Positions 26,946 to 34,705 are shown, counted from the first letter of the stretch. The stretch is DNA of 40,648 nt from an uncultured bacterium (GCA_938038445.1 CALHRZ010000019.1:1-40648), one strand, 5' to 3'. The notes: generated from the sequence alone by a model not told the origin. Made by a program: numbers and translations.

Positions 26946-28759
26946 AGCGCGGCGGGGTCCACGGTCAAGTGATTCATGATGTACTGCCGGCGTTCGGGGG
27001 TGTTGCGGCCCATATAAAAGGAGAGGAGTTCGGGGATTGCGGGTTCCTCCGCGAGCGCGACGGGTGTAAGCCGCATATCGGGGCCGATGAACGGTTTAAA
27101 TTCTGTCGGAGAGATTTCTCCCAACCCTTTGAAGCGCGTGACCTCCGGATGGGTGAGCCGACGCACGGCCTCATCCCGTTCCGCCTCGGAATAGCAATAG
27201 ACCGTTTCCTTTCGATTGCGCACGCGAAATAAAGGGGTTTCGAGAATGGCAAGGTGCCCCTCCTGCACAAGAGGGCGGAAGAAGCGAAGAAAGAAAGTGA
27301 TCATGAGGTTCCGAATATGGAGGCCGTCCACATCCGCATCGGTGGCGAGAATCACCCGGTAGTAGCGAAGGTTTTCGAGGGATTCTTCGATGTTCAGACT
27401 TCGCATCAGGTTGTAAATCTCATCGTTTTTATAAAGGGCGTCTCGATGGAGTTCCGCGACGTTAAGAGGTTTTCCTTTGAGCGTGAAAACGGCCTGGACG
27501 TTTGGATCGCGGCAACTGGTTAGGGAACCGGCCGCGGACTGGCCTTCGGTGATGAAGATTTGGGTGTCAAATCCTTTTTGGCGGCGACGATCAAAATGGA
27601 ACTTGCAGTCCTTGAGCTGTGGGACTCGGATCGAAACGGCGCGTGCCCGTTCGCGGGCCAGTTTTTTGACCGTTTGAAGTTCCTTGCGAAGCGCAGCAGT
27701 ATCCTGCACTTTTTCCAACAGACGGGAAGCGCGGGGGGGGTCGCGGTGGAGGAGATCCACGACGATATCGCGGATACGTTGGACCAGCGGGGCGCGAATC
27801 TCGGCATTTCCAAGCCGGTTTTTGGTTTGCGATTCGAACACCGGATCCTTGAGCCGGATGGCGATCGCGCCGACCAGACCTTCGCGAACGTCATCGCCCT
27901 CGAATTTTCCTTTGGCGTATTCGTTGACGGCTTTAAGAAGTCCTTCCCGAAAAGCGCTAAGATGGGTGCCGCCGTCCGTCGTGAATTGGCCGTTGACGAA
28001 GGAAAAGTGATCTTCGCTGAATCGGTTGGTGTGAACGAAGGCGAGTTCGAGTTGCTTTTCCCGAAAGTAGAAAGGCTCGTAAAGTTGTTCGCCCGCCGTT
28101 TCCTCCGTGATGAGGTCCAGAAGTCCATTTTCCGAATGGATATCCTGGCCGTTGTAGCGAAGGGTCAATCCGGCGTTTAGCCAGGCGTAGAAACGAAGGC
28201 GGCGCAACACATGTTCTTCCACGAAATGGAATCGGCCGAATACCGCCGGGTCGGGTGTAAAGGAAACAAAGGTGCCATTCCGTTCCTTGGGTTCGCGGCC
28301 TTTTTTCTGCCGGATAAGCCGTCCCTGTTCAAAATAGGCTTCCGCATATTCCCCGTCTCGGAAACTGCGGACGGTGAACGTCTGCGACAGGGCATTAACG
28401 GCCTTGCATCCCACGCCGTTGAGGCCGACACTGAACTGAAAAACGTCGTCATTGTATTTGGCGCCCGTATTGATGGTGGATACGCACTCCACGAGTTTAC
28501 CGAGGGGAATGCCTCGTCCAAAGTCGCGAACGGTGACGGTCTGATTTTCGATCGTGACGTCAATACGCTTGCCGTAGCCCATGATGAATTCATCTACGGC
28601 GTTGTCCACGACCTCCTTGAGGAGGATATAAATACCGTCCTCATATTGGGATCCGTCGCCGATTCGGCCGATGTACATTCCGGTCCGGAGTCGGATATGT
28701 TCCAAGGAGGAGAGCGTTTTGATCTTGCTCTCATCGTAGTGGTGACGAACGTTCGGCAT
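26942..28759 (-). CDS. parE: DNA topoisomerase IV subunit B
   Basis: The 605-residue ATPase subunit has the GHKL motifs EVVDNAVDEF (N53), RDFGRGIPLG (D79) and GLNGVGCKAVNAL, then a transducer domain and a TOPRIM domain with ITEGQSAAGSL and ATDADVDGLHI. The TOPRIM acidic motif reads EGQSA, where gyrases usually have EGDSA. The length is near E. coli ParE and there is no GyrB-type insertion. A GGAG sits 5-6 nt before the start and a clear promoter lies upstream. Together with parC it forms a two-gene operon for chromosome decatenation. Confidence 0.93.
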   Translation of the reverse strand: MPNVRHHYDESKIKTLSSLEHIRLRTGMYIGRIGDGSQYEDGIYILLKEVVDNAVDEFIMGYGKRIDVTIENQTVTVRDFGRGIPLGKLVECVSTINTGAKYNDDVFQFSVGLNGVGCKAVNALSQTFTVRSFRDGEYAEAYFEQGRLIRQKKGREPKERNGTFVSFTPDPAVFGRFHFVEEHVLRRLRFYAWLNAGLTLRYNGQDIHSENGLLDLITEETAGEQLYEPFYFREKQLELAFVHTNRFSEDHFSFVNGQFTTDGGTHLSAFREGLLKAVNEYAKGKFEGDDVREGLVGAIAIRLKDPVFESQTKNRLGNAEIRAPLVQRIRDIVVDLLHRDPPRASRLLEKVQDTAALRKELQTVKKLARERARAVSIRVPQLKDCKFHFDRRRQKGFDTQIFITEGQSAAGSLTSCRDPNVQAVFTLKGKPLNVAELHRDALYKNDEIYNLMRSLNIEESLENLRYYRVILATDADVDGLHIRNLMITFFLRFFRPLVQEGHLAILETPLFRVRNRKETVYCYSEAERDEAVRRLTHPEVTRFKGLGEISPTEFKPFIGPDMRLTPVALAEEPAIPELLSFYMGRNTPERRQYIMNHLTVDPAAL

Positions 28760-28789
28760 GAAACTCCAGATGGCGTTGGAATTCCGGCC

Positions 28790-28817
28790 ATTATACCACC
28801 CCTTGTATGGGGAGCAA
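28790..28817 (-). promoter_or_regulatory. Sigma70-type promoter of parE-parC
   Basis: On the minus strand TTGCTC (28817-28812) and a perfect TATAAT (28795-28790) are separated by 16 nt. Transcription would start about 25 nt before the parE ATG. The spacer contains CCCC-ATACAA-GGGG, a short palindrome. Confidence 0.75.
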
Positions 28818-28866
28818 TGACCAATCCATATTCAAAGTGGAATGAAGGGAAATGTTGAATGTTGAG

Positions 28867-28887
28867 GTCTGACCCCGGGGGTTAGAC
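28867..28887. repeat. Imperfect palindrome at the end of the 28882 gene
   Basis: GTCTGACCCC-G-GGGGTTAGAC pairs with one G-T wobble and overlaps the stop codon of the leftward gene. On the minus strand it is followed by a C/A-rich stretch with CAACATT repeated twice, not a T-run, so it is not a classic terminator. The wording GGGGTCAGACCTCAACATT resembles the ends of IS200-like/REP-associated elements; this is from memory and unproven. Confidence 0.4.
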
Positions 28888-30738
28888 GGAGAAGGGGGAC
28901 GGGGTCCAGCGGAAACGGTCGTCGGGAACATCGGGAAACCGCCGAGCGGAAAGGAATAGACGCATATTTTGCAGGTCTTCGCTGACCAGAATCGGATTAA
29001 TGCCGGCGCCCAATCCAAGGGTTCCAGATAGTGCGAGCTGACGCTCGCGTCCCTCGATTTCGGCTTCTATCAGGTTTCGCAGAGTGGCAGCGTCTTTTCG
29101 TTGCCATGCAGCCGCGGCCGCTACTGTTCTTCCGATGCTGACGATCAATTCGGCAGCCAGTTCGATCGTTGCGCTTTCCCGCCGAGCAAGGCGCGCCCCG
29201 TGAGGAGAGAACGCTTCGATGGAATCAGCCAGCGCACGGAAAGCCGCTCCCACCCGTTGCCATTGGGCGGAATCCTCTTTCTGAAATCGGGCAAAGGCTT
29301 CGGGACCAACCGGGTGAGCGAGAATCTCACCCAGCCCCCAATTCTTTTGGCGCAGAAAGGGAGGTATCAGAGGAGGGTAGAGTTTTCCGCGCGCGGCATC
29401 ACGTCCGATCGCATAGCTGAACCGTTGTCCCCAAGCGCATAGCGCCCAGTGGTCCGTGGCAGCGTTCCACATAAGCCAGCAGTCCAAGGCGCGACGTGCG
29501 GCCTCGGATTGTTCGGACACACTGTAGTGCCGTGCGATGGCACGGGACAGGAGGTTTTGATCCGTTGCCGCAGAGTCGGCGAGCCATTGTTGCAAAACTG
29601 CGTGGTTGGCATGGGGAATGAACGGGGAACGATTTCCCCAAAAATCCAGAACCGCTTCGATCCCCTCCAGCCTGTTTACGTTTCGAAGAAAGGCCAATGT
29701 CTTCAGGGGTGTCGGCATGTTGTGGCAGACGGGGTCCCACACTTCCGATTGGCTGATCTCGCCGAGTACCATCATGGGGCGATCGTTTTGGCGGGACTGT
29801 TGAAGCGTCCAGAGAAAAAGGTTGCCGGGTTCAGGGTATAGACTCCACGGTTGGTGAAAAACCATTGGACCGGATTTTCGCTGTTGCGTCGAAACATCCG
29901 GAAGACTCATGGCAAGGCCGATTCCAGGGGCGAGAGTCTGGACGAACCGGCGGATGATGTTCCGGCCCTCGACCGTATCGGGCCGATTCCAGATTGCCAC
30001 AAAGAATGGGATGTGGGGGCGTGACTCCTGGAGGGCGGCATACACGTTGTTAATATGGGACATCATGCGGTCCCACCCATCGTTTCCGGAGGCGCGGCAA
30101 CGGCCGCAGGTATCGTCACAGCATTCGGGATCGTTGTCTCCGGGGAAGAATAAGACACCGGAGAGGTCGGGGTATTCTTCGCGAATACGGCGGAACAGTT
30201 CTCGGTAGAATGCTGGAACGTCGGGTTGGGAGAGGCAGAGGGGGCGGCTGCCCCGCCAGCTTAGGGCGTGGGGATGTCGGCAGCCGAACAGAGCGGGAGA
30301 AGCTTCTTGCAAGGCATGCATCTCGAGTTTTGTGCGCCGATCGAAGAATCGGTTGGATTCGGCGGCTTCGCTTCCCTTGGAGTCGTCCGGTCCACAGATT
30401 CCCCAGACGCACAGCCATGGTGAAAGGCCGGACTGGCGAAGCAGGGCGCACCGGCGCCGCATTTCCTGCCGGTGGGCCCGGACGGTGAAGGGCATGAGAT
30501 CCGGAAGGGACTGGGTTTGAACGAGAGATTCGGGGCACATCATATCGGGACCGAACCCTGAGCCCCCGTTCACCAGCACGGCGTTGTACCCGGCTTCCTT
30601 CACAAAGGCGCAGGACTCCAACTGAAAATCGTGAGCGGCGCGCATTCCCCATCGTTCGAGAGACGTGATCCGCCATTTGGGTTTTCCCTGTTCCTTCATG
30701 GAGACTTCCTTTTGGTGCAGTGCCCGATATGAAGGCAT
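28882..30738 (-). CDS. Unassigned glycosidase-like TIM-barrel protein
   Basis: The frame is open from 31023. ATG 30738 is preferred because a perfect AAGGAGG lies 6 nt upstream, giving 618 residues; ATG 30699 (AAGGA upstream, 605 residues) is the alternative. No signal peptide is seen. The N-terminal half reads as a glycosidase-like barrel: WGMRAAHDFQLESCAFVKEA, WLCVWGICGPDD, and GVLFFPGDNDPECCDDTC followed by GRCRA, a cysteine-rich motif reminiscent of the acidic CxCxxC segment of DUF4838/GH20-like proteins. The last ~200 residues are helical. It is a single gene leftward of the IS remnants and ends 122 bp before parE. Function and substrate are unknown; cytoplasmic glycan processing is an inference. 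Confidence 0.7.
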   Translation of the reverse strand: MPSYRALHQKEVSMKEQGKPKWRITSLERWGMRAAHDFQLESCAFVKEAGYNAVLVNGGSGFGPDMMCPESLVQTQSLPDLMPFTVRAHRQEMRRRCALLRQSGLSPWLCVWGICGPDDSKGSEAAESNRFFDRRTKLEMHALQEASPALFGCRHPHALSWRGSRPLCLSQPDVPAFYRELFRRIREEYPDLSGVLFFPGDNDPECCDDTCGRCRASGNDGWDRMMSHINNVYAALQESRPHIPFFVAIWNRPDTVEGRNIIRRFVQTLAPGIGLAMSLPDVSTQQRKSGPMVFHQPWSLYPEPGNLFLWTLQQSRQNDRPMMVLGEISQSEVWDPVCHNMPTPLKTLAFLRNVNRLEGIEAVLDFWGNRSPFIPHANHAVLQQWLADSAATDQNLLSRAIARHYSVSEQSEAARRALDCWLMWNAATDHWALCAWGQRFSYAIGRDAARGKLYPPLIPPFLRQKNWGLGEILAHPVGPEAFARFQKEDSAQWQRVGAAFRALADSIEAFSPHGARLARRESATIELAAELIVSIGRTVAAAAAWQRKDAATLRNLIEAEIEGRERQLALSGTLGLGAGINPILVSEDLQNMRLFLSARRFPDVPDDRFRWTPSPFSV

Positions 30739-30985
30739 AAAACGCCTCCTTGCGCAAGACCCCCTTGTTCCTGCGGCCCGTCGCGTTTTTTTGAGATCGA
30801 AACACTTGCCTGTAATAATGGCCGACAAAAATGTCGCCCTGGTGGAGTATTTTTTACGGCAGACTCTTTGCCAAAAGAGAAACCCGATTGTCGCGGAAGC
30901 AAGTGGTTGTGCACCCCGTTTTTTTGGATGGGCAGCTAAGCCAAGGTTCTGGCGAGATGTTGTCCGAAAAAACGGGAGTGTGGAG
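30739..30985. promoter_or_regulatory. Upstream region of the 28882-30738 gene
   Basis: The stretch must carry the leftward promoter. It contains the ribosome binding site complement at 30745-30751 and a small inverted repeat CGACA-AAAA-TGTCG at 30823-30836. Several T-runs are present on the plus strand. No firm -35/-10 pair or gene is seen. Confidence 0.3.
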
Positions 30986-31117
30986 ATGGCGACGAAGCGA
31001 CGGAAGCATTCGGAAGAGTTCAAGGCGAAGGGAGCTTTGGAGGCGGTGAAGGACGAGCGTGGGGTGCCGGGTCGGCACGATTACCGGAATGGCCACCGGC
31101 GGCGCGGGGGAGAGTAG
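30986..31117 (+). pseudogene. IS3-family OrfA-like fragment
   Basis: The first ~24 codons (MATKRRKHSEEFKAKGALEA) match the start of IS3-family OrfA helix-turn-helix proteins. After that the similarity breaks down and a stop follows at codon 44, where an intact OrfA would have about 90-100 residues. No OrfB is present. The fragment runs straight into a remnant of a different transposase, so this is decayed insertion-sequence DNA. Confidence 0.7.
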
Positions 31118-31550
31118 GATGCGCTGTTGCCGGGAGCCTGTATCGGGGAGCTGAGCGGCCGGGCCGTGGCCGAAAGGATGGCACGGGTGGTGAGGAGCGG
31201 GTGCGGCGGCAGCACGGTTGGGCGGCTGCTGCAGACCCTGGAGGCAAGTCTGCAGAGCGTTCGCCAAGCGCCATGGGCCGACGATTACGTGGGAGTGATT
31301 CTGGAGGGTATGAACCTGCGGATCAAGCAGTGTGGCGCGAGAAAGCATCCCGTGGTGGTTGCACTCGGTGTCCAAGCGGAAGGAACGGTGAAACGGTGCC
31401 GGCCGTGCAGGTCTATTGCAGAGAGAACAGCACGGAAGTGGAGGGGATGCTCAGGAACCTGAAAGAGCGTGGGGTGCACCTAGCGAACCTCAAGCGGGTG
31501 GCCTTGGAGGGCGACAAGGAGTTGGAGACCGCGGTGTATAGCGTATGGGG
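31118..31550 (+). pseudogene. IS256/mutator-type transposase remnant, frameshifted
   Basis: Two reading frames join to give a degraded transposase core. One (31118 to ~31385) holds LSGRAVAERM and ILEGMNLRIKQ plus HPVVVALGVQAEG, as around the first catalytic Asp of IS256-type enzymes. The other (~31386-31550) holds VYCRENSTEVEGMLRNLKER and RVALEGDKELETAVYSVWG, the segment around the second catalytic residue. A frameshift lies near 31383-31389. The first motif reads LEG where intact enzymes have LDG, and the later one EGDKEL where intact enzymes have DGxKAL, so catalytic acids are also altered. Both ends are missing. Similarity stops at the 3' end of the next gene. Confidence 0.7.
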
Positions 31551-31551
31551 G

Positions 31552-31854
31552 TTAGAGCTCTGCCTTTAGCAGCGTCGTGTTGATCGTGGTCATCTCCTCC
31601 ACCAGTTCCCGCAGTCGGCGGTAGTTCTGCGAATACTGTTGGGCCAGACTTTCGCGCATTTTGCCCAGGTCGATCAGGCGCGTTTTGCCGCCCTTGTTCA
31701 AGGAGAAGTACGGCTGATTGTTGCGCCCGCCAATCACCACCACGCTGCCGCGCATTACGACGTCAAGCCCGCTTTTCTCCCGCTGGAGCTCGAGGAGCCG
31801 GGACTTCAGGACCTGCAGGTTCTGCGGCTCCATGCGTTTCGGACTCCTCGGCAT
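31552..31854 (-). CDS. Small DUF6788-like protein associated with mobile DNA
   Basis: ATG 31854 is preceded by GGAGGAG and starts MPRSPKRMEP, giving 100 residues; longer in-frame extensions have no support. The sequence has a predicted N-terminal helix (LQVLKSRLLELQREK), a beta core (GSVVVIGGRNNQPYFSLNKG) with GKTRLIDLG, and a C-terminal coiled-coil-like helix (YRRLRELVEEMTTIN). This resembles the small DUF6788-type proteins often annotated near transposases, but the CxxC of some relatives is absent. It is intact while the adjacent transposase is broken. Function is unknown; DNA binding is a guess. Confidence 0.65.
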   Translation of the reverse strand: MPRSPKRMEPQNLQVLKSRLLELQREKSGLDVVMRGSVVVIGGRNNQPYFSLNKGGKTRLIDLGKMRESLAQQYSQNYRRLRELVEEMTTINTTLLKAEL

Positions 31855-31907
31855 GGCTCCTCCTTCCTTCATGCGAGACGATGCTCCTAGGCATATTCTC
31901 ATGCAAC

Positions 31908-31943
31908 AAAAAAAGAGCTTCGGAGGTGATAGGCGCCCGAAGC
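31908..31943 (-). terminator. Rho-independent terminator upstream of the small gene
   Basis: On the minus strand GCTTCGG (31943-31937) and CCGAAGC (31923-31917) form a perfect 7-bp stem with a 13-nt loop, followed by TC and seven T residues. It lies 54 bp before the start of the 31854 gene, so it would stop leftward transcription entering from the ispE side, or act as an attenuator if the promoter is further upstream. Confidence 0.75.
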
Positions 31944-31965
31944 AGGGTTCCGCCTCACTCGTTTC

Positions 31966-31995
31966 TTGACAGACGCTTGGGGTCTGGGTTAGCGT
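31966..31995 (+). promoter_or_regulatory. Putative ispE promoter
   Basis: A perfect -35 TTGACA (31966-31971) is followed after 18 nt by TAGCGT (31990-31995), a weak -10. It would start the ispE-to-lpxD block about 20 nt before the GTG start. The -35 is clear, the -10 is not. Confidence 0.5.
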
Positions 31996-32020
31996 ACAAC
32001 CCTTTTCAGGGAGACGCCTC

Positions 32021-32959
32021 GTGCACCTGGAGGCGCTGGCCAAAATCAATTTATTTCTTGAGATATTGGGAAAGCGGAGCGACGGCTATCACGATCTGCG
32101 CACGCTGATCATGCCGATTTCTCTTGCCGATGAGATTCAGATTGATGTTTTGGGGGATTCGCGGATCGAGACCGAGATGGCGATGGAGGAGATTCCGGAC
32201 GTCGTGGGTGTTCCGATTGCCTCCGCCTCTGAGAATTTAGCCACGCGAGCGGCTCGTCTTCTTCAGGATGCGACGGGATGTCGGAAGGGGGCGAGAATCC
32301 GGATTCGGAAGCGCATTCCGTTAGGGGGGGGGCTTGGCGGCGGGAGTTCGGATGCTGCGGCTGTTCTGCGGGCTCTCAATCGGTTGTGGGGAACTGGGCT
32401 GGAGGTGAGGCACCTTGTGGAGTTGGGTGCGCAGTTGGGCAGCGACGTGCCGGCCCTGGTACAAGGGGGTGCGGTGATTGCCGAGGGGCGGGGAGAGAGG
32501 GTTCGGGCTGTAGCGGAGGAGGAAGGATCGTTGCGTGCACGGTGGTGGGGGGTGGTTGCTCATCCTGGGTTTGGCATCAGCACGGCGGACATTTACGCCC
32601 GTTATTGTCCACCCTTGACGGATGGGTTGCGATTTTATAATAATCTACAGCTTGCCTTGACGACGGGAGACGTTCATCTGGCGGGTCGAAGCCTGTACAA
32701 CGGCCTGGAGGAGACGGTATTCCGAAAATATCCTCTGCTCCGGCTGATTTCGGAAGGATTTCGGGCTGAGGGCGCGCTGGGTGTTCTCCTGTCGGGCAGT
32801 GGTTCCTCGGTATTCGCTTTAGCGGAGAATGAGGGACAAGCCTGGCGACTTCAACGGCGGTTGGAGGAGCGAGTCGAGGCGGCCTGTTGGAGTCGAATCG
32901 TGCAGACGTTGCCCGATGGTGTAATGGCAGCACACGACCCTTTGGAGGTCAGAGTCTAG
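32021..32959 (+). CDS. ispE: 4-diphosphocytidyl-2-C-methyl-D-erythritol kinase
   Basis: The 312-residue GHMP-family kinase phosphorylates CDP-methylerythritol in the MEP pathway to isoprenoids. It shows the substrate motif AKINLFLEILGKRSDGYHDL at the N-terminus, the ATP-binding loop PLGGGLGGGSSDAAAVLRAL, and the C-terminal GVLLSGSGSSVFAL. It starts with GTG (32021) after a GGGAGA ribosome binding site; a start there places AKIN at the usual distance. The last ~16 codons and the stop lie within the tRNA-Gln gene. It heads the housekeeping block. Confidence 0.95.
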   Translation: MHLEALAKINLFLEILGKRSDGYHDLRTLIMPISLADEIQIDVLGDSRIETEMAMEEIPDVVGVPIASASENLATRAARLLQDATGCRKGARIRIRKRIPLGGGLGGGSSDAAAVLRALNRLWGTGLEVRHLVELGAQLGSDVPALVQGGAVIAEGRGERVRAVAEEEGSLRARWWGVVAHPGFGISTADIYARYCPPLTDGLRFYNNLQLALTTGDVHLAGRSLYNGLEETVFRKYPLLRLISEGFRAEGALGVLLSGSGSSVFALAENEGQAWRLQRRLEERVEAACWSRIVQTLPDGVMAAHDPLEVRV

Positions 32960-32983
32960 GTTCGAATCCTAGTCGGGCAACCA
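32910..32983 (+). tRNA. tRNA-Gln (anticodon TTG)
   Basis: The gene is 74 nt with an encoded CCA. The acceptor stem TGCCCGA/TCGGGCA (32910-32916, 32973-32979) is perfect. The anticodon loop CTTTGGA (32940-32946) reads TTG for Gln codon CAA. The T-arm CTAGG-TTCGAAT-CCTAG (32956-32972) is perfect. The anticodon stem has one C-A mismatch at its outer pair. The first 50 nt overlap the 3' end of ispE, and the ispE stop codon TAG is part of the T-stem. Confidence 0.95.
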
Positions 32984-33039
32984 TTGAACGGGGTGGGGCG
33001 GGGGGTTCGGCGGGTTAGAAAAAGCGAGAAGGAGAGAAC

Positions 33040-33759
33040 ATGCCGAAGGAACTCAAGGTTGAAGCCAGCGTCCGCGGGAAGTCAGGTACGGGTGAAGCCC
33101 GGCGGCTTCGCCATCAAGGGGTGATCCCGGCGGTCGTGTATAATGAGAAAGCCCAATCGCAGCCAATTCAGCTCAACGCCCATGATTTTTCTAAGATTCT
33201 GAAGGGCCATGGAGCAGGCTCGGTTCTTTTGACGCTGGTCGTGGGGGGGGAGGAAAAGAAGGTGTTGATTCGGGAGGTTCAGCGTCATCCTGTGACGGAT
33301 ACGATTCTGCATGTGGATTTTCTCGAGGTTTCGATGACCCGCAAGATGCGTGTCGAGGTGCCTGTGAGGTTGGCGGGCGAACCGGTGGGAGTTACGATGG
33401 GTGGGGGCGTTTTGCAGCACCTGCTTCGTTCCGTTACCATAGAGTGTTTGCCGGGCGATTTGGTGGAGGAAGTCGTGGTTGACGTATCGGGGCTTCAAGT
33501 GGGCCGGACGCTGATGGCGGGAGATCTTTCTCTGCCTGTCGGATTGACGCTTGTGACGGCGAAAGACGTTGCGGTTGCCACGGTAACCGAGCAACGGGAG
33601 GAGGAAGCGGCTCCATCGGAAGCGGCCGAGGGGGCGGTTGCGGAGCCGGAACTGGTCGGCAAGAAGAAGGAAGAGGAGGAAGAGGAGGGTAGCGAAAAGG
33701 GCGAAGCGCAACCCGCCAAAGAAAAGGAGTCTGTTGAGAAGAAGGAGGCCAAGAAATAG
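33040..33759 (+). CDS. rplY: 50S ribosomal protein L25 (CTC/TL5 type)
   Basis: The 239-residue product binds 5S rRNA. The N-terminal L25 domain (1-90; ARRLRHQGVIPAVVYNEKAQ, HPVTDTILHVDFLEV) is followed by a TL5-type beta domain (90-185; PVRLAGEPVGVTMGGGVLQH) and a tail of about 50 residues rich in Glu, Lys and Ala. The long form is usual outside gamma-proteobacteria; the strongly charged tail is common in PVC and Bacteroidota members. A GGAGAG ribosome binding site precedes ATG 33040. It lies between tRNA-Gln and pth; prs, which often sits here, is missing. Confidence 0.95.
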   Translation: MPKELKVEASVRGKSGTGEARRLRHQGVIPAVVYNEKAQSQPIQLNAHDFSKILKGHGAGSVLLTLVVGGEEKKVLIREVQRHPVTDTILHVDFLEVSMTRKMRVEVPVRLAGEPVGVTMGGGVLQHLLRSVTIECLPGDLVEEVVVDVSGLQVGRTLMAGDLSLPVGLTLVTAKDVAVATVTEQREEEAAPSEAAEGAVAEPELVGKKKEEEEEEGSEKGEAQPAKEKESVEKKEAKK

Positions 33760-33794
33760 GCGTTCAGATGGCAGCCGTTGCGGAGTTAGAAGCC

Positions 33795-34388
33795 GTGAAT
33801 ATTGTCGTCGGCTTAGGAAATCCCGGACCGGAGTACGAGCGAACGCCGCACAATGCGGGATTTCTTTCGGTCCGCGAACTGGCGGAGCGTGCGGGGGCGA
33901 CGCTGCGACGTCGGCTTCGCGTTTCGGCACGGACCGCTCGGGCGACCTGCGGCGGACGCGACGTGCTGCTGGTTCAGCCTTTGACCTTCATGAATCTGAG
34001 CGGAAAGGCGGTCCAGGCGATTTTGAATTGCCATGGCGCCTCGCCTTCTGATATGATTGTTGTGTTGGATGATGCCGATCTGGAACTGGGCGTTCTCCGC
34101 ATTCGCCAACGAGGGGGAAGCGGGGGGCATAAAGGGCTGCAGTCCATCCTCGAGGGGGTGGGTACCGATGCGTTTTGTCGCGTTCGGATTGGGGTGGGGC
34201 GTGGTCCGACGGGTGGTGATTTGGCTCGGTTTCTGTTGACGCCTCTTACAGGCGATGACTGGGAACGGCTGAAGGAGACTGTGCAGAAAGCGGCTGATGC
34301 GGTAGAGATGATTCTGGAAAACGGGGCGGATGCGGCGATGAATCGCTATAACGCGTCGGCACCGCCGGCAGAGGGAGTTGGAATGTGA
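33795..34388 (+). CDS. pth: Peptidyl-tRNA hydrolase
   Basis: The enzyme recycles peptidyl-tRNA released from stalled ribosomes. It keeps VVGLGNPGPEYERTPHNAGF with catalytic His19 (E. coli His20 equivalent), QPLTFMNLSGKAV, VLDDADL and GSGGHKGLQSI. I prefer the GTG start at 33795 (GGAG 9 nt upstream; 197 residues, normal family N-terminus). The ATG at 33768 would add nine residues but has no ribosome binding site. Its stop overlaps the GTG of rpsF by 4 nt. Confidence 0.94.
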   Translation: MNIVVGLGNPGPEYERTPHNAGFLSVRELAERAGATLRRRLRVSARTARATCGGRDVLLVQPLTFMNLSGKAVQAILNCHGASPSDMIVVLDDADLELGVLRIRQRGGSGGHKGLQSILEGVGTDAFCRVRIGVGRGPTGGDLARFLLTPLTGDDWERLKETVQKAADAVEMILENGADAAMNRYNASAPPAEGVGM

Positions 34389-34705
34389 AATCCTACGAAG
34401 CGTTATTCATTTTGGCCGAAACGGTCCGGGAAGATCAGATGGATGCGTTCAACGAGCGCATTCGAACCGAGATTAACAAAGTTGGCGGTACGGTTCGCCA
34501 GATTGTGCCGATGGGACGTCGGCCCTTTGCGATTCCGCTGAAGAAGCGGGAGAGTGGAGTTTATGTGCGGTTTGATTTCGATCTGGATCCTGTTCAGATG
34601 GCGGCGTTGCAAGAGCGTTTGAAAATGAACGAAGACATTTTTCGTGTGCAGATCATTCGAGACGATCAACCCACGGGGGTAAAGTCACCGGCCCCTTCGG
34701 CATGA
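34385..34705 (+). CDS. rpsF: 30S ribosomal protein S6
   Basis: The 106-residue product starts with MKSYEALFILAETVREDQMD and contains MGRRPFAIPLKKRESGVYVR, both typical of S6, which binds the 16S central domain with S18. It uses a GTG start inside the pth stop (GTGA), with GGGAG upstream, so translation is coupled. It is the first gene of the conserved rpsF-ssb-rpsR-rplI set. Confidence 0.96.
   Translation: MKSYEALFILAETVREDQMDAFNERIRTEINKVGGTVRQIVPMGRRPFAIPLKKRESGVYVRFDFDLDPVQMAALQERLKMNEDIFRVQIIRDDQPTGVKSPAPSA

Noticed and set aside
24876..28759. Gyrase (gyrB-gyrA) instead of topoisomerase IV
   Set aside because: The A subunit is only 689 residues with a short C-terminal domain, and the pair has the coupled parE-parC order typical of topoisomerase IV in related phyla.
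28822..28828. CAATCCA half-site of the AraC-region palindrome near the parE promoter
   Set aside because: A single 7-mer is expected by chance and parE is not a plausible target.
30739..31023. N-terminal extension of the 28882 protein
   Set aside because: The extension is basic, has no domain, and runs antisense through the IS3 fragment; a strong AAGGAGG site marks a start at 30738.
33082..33930. Minus-strand open frame of 282 codons across rplY and pth
   Set aside because: It is antisense to two well-identified genes and its sequence is an artefact of Glu/Lys-rich codons read backwards.
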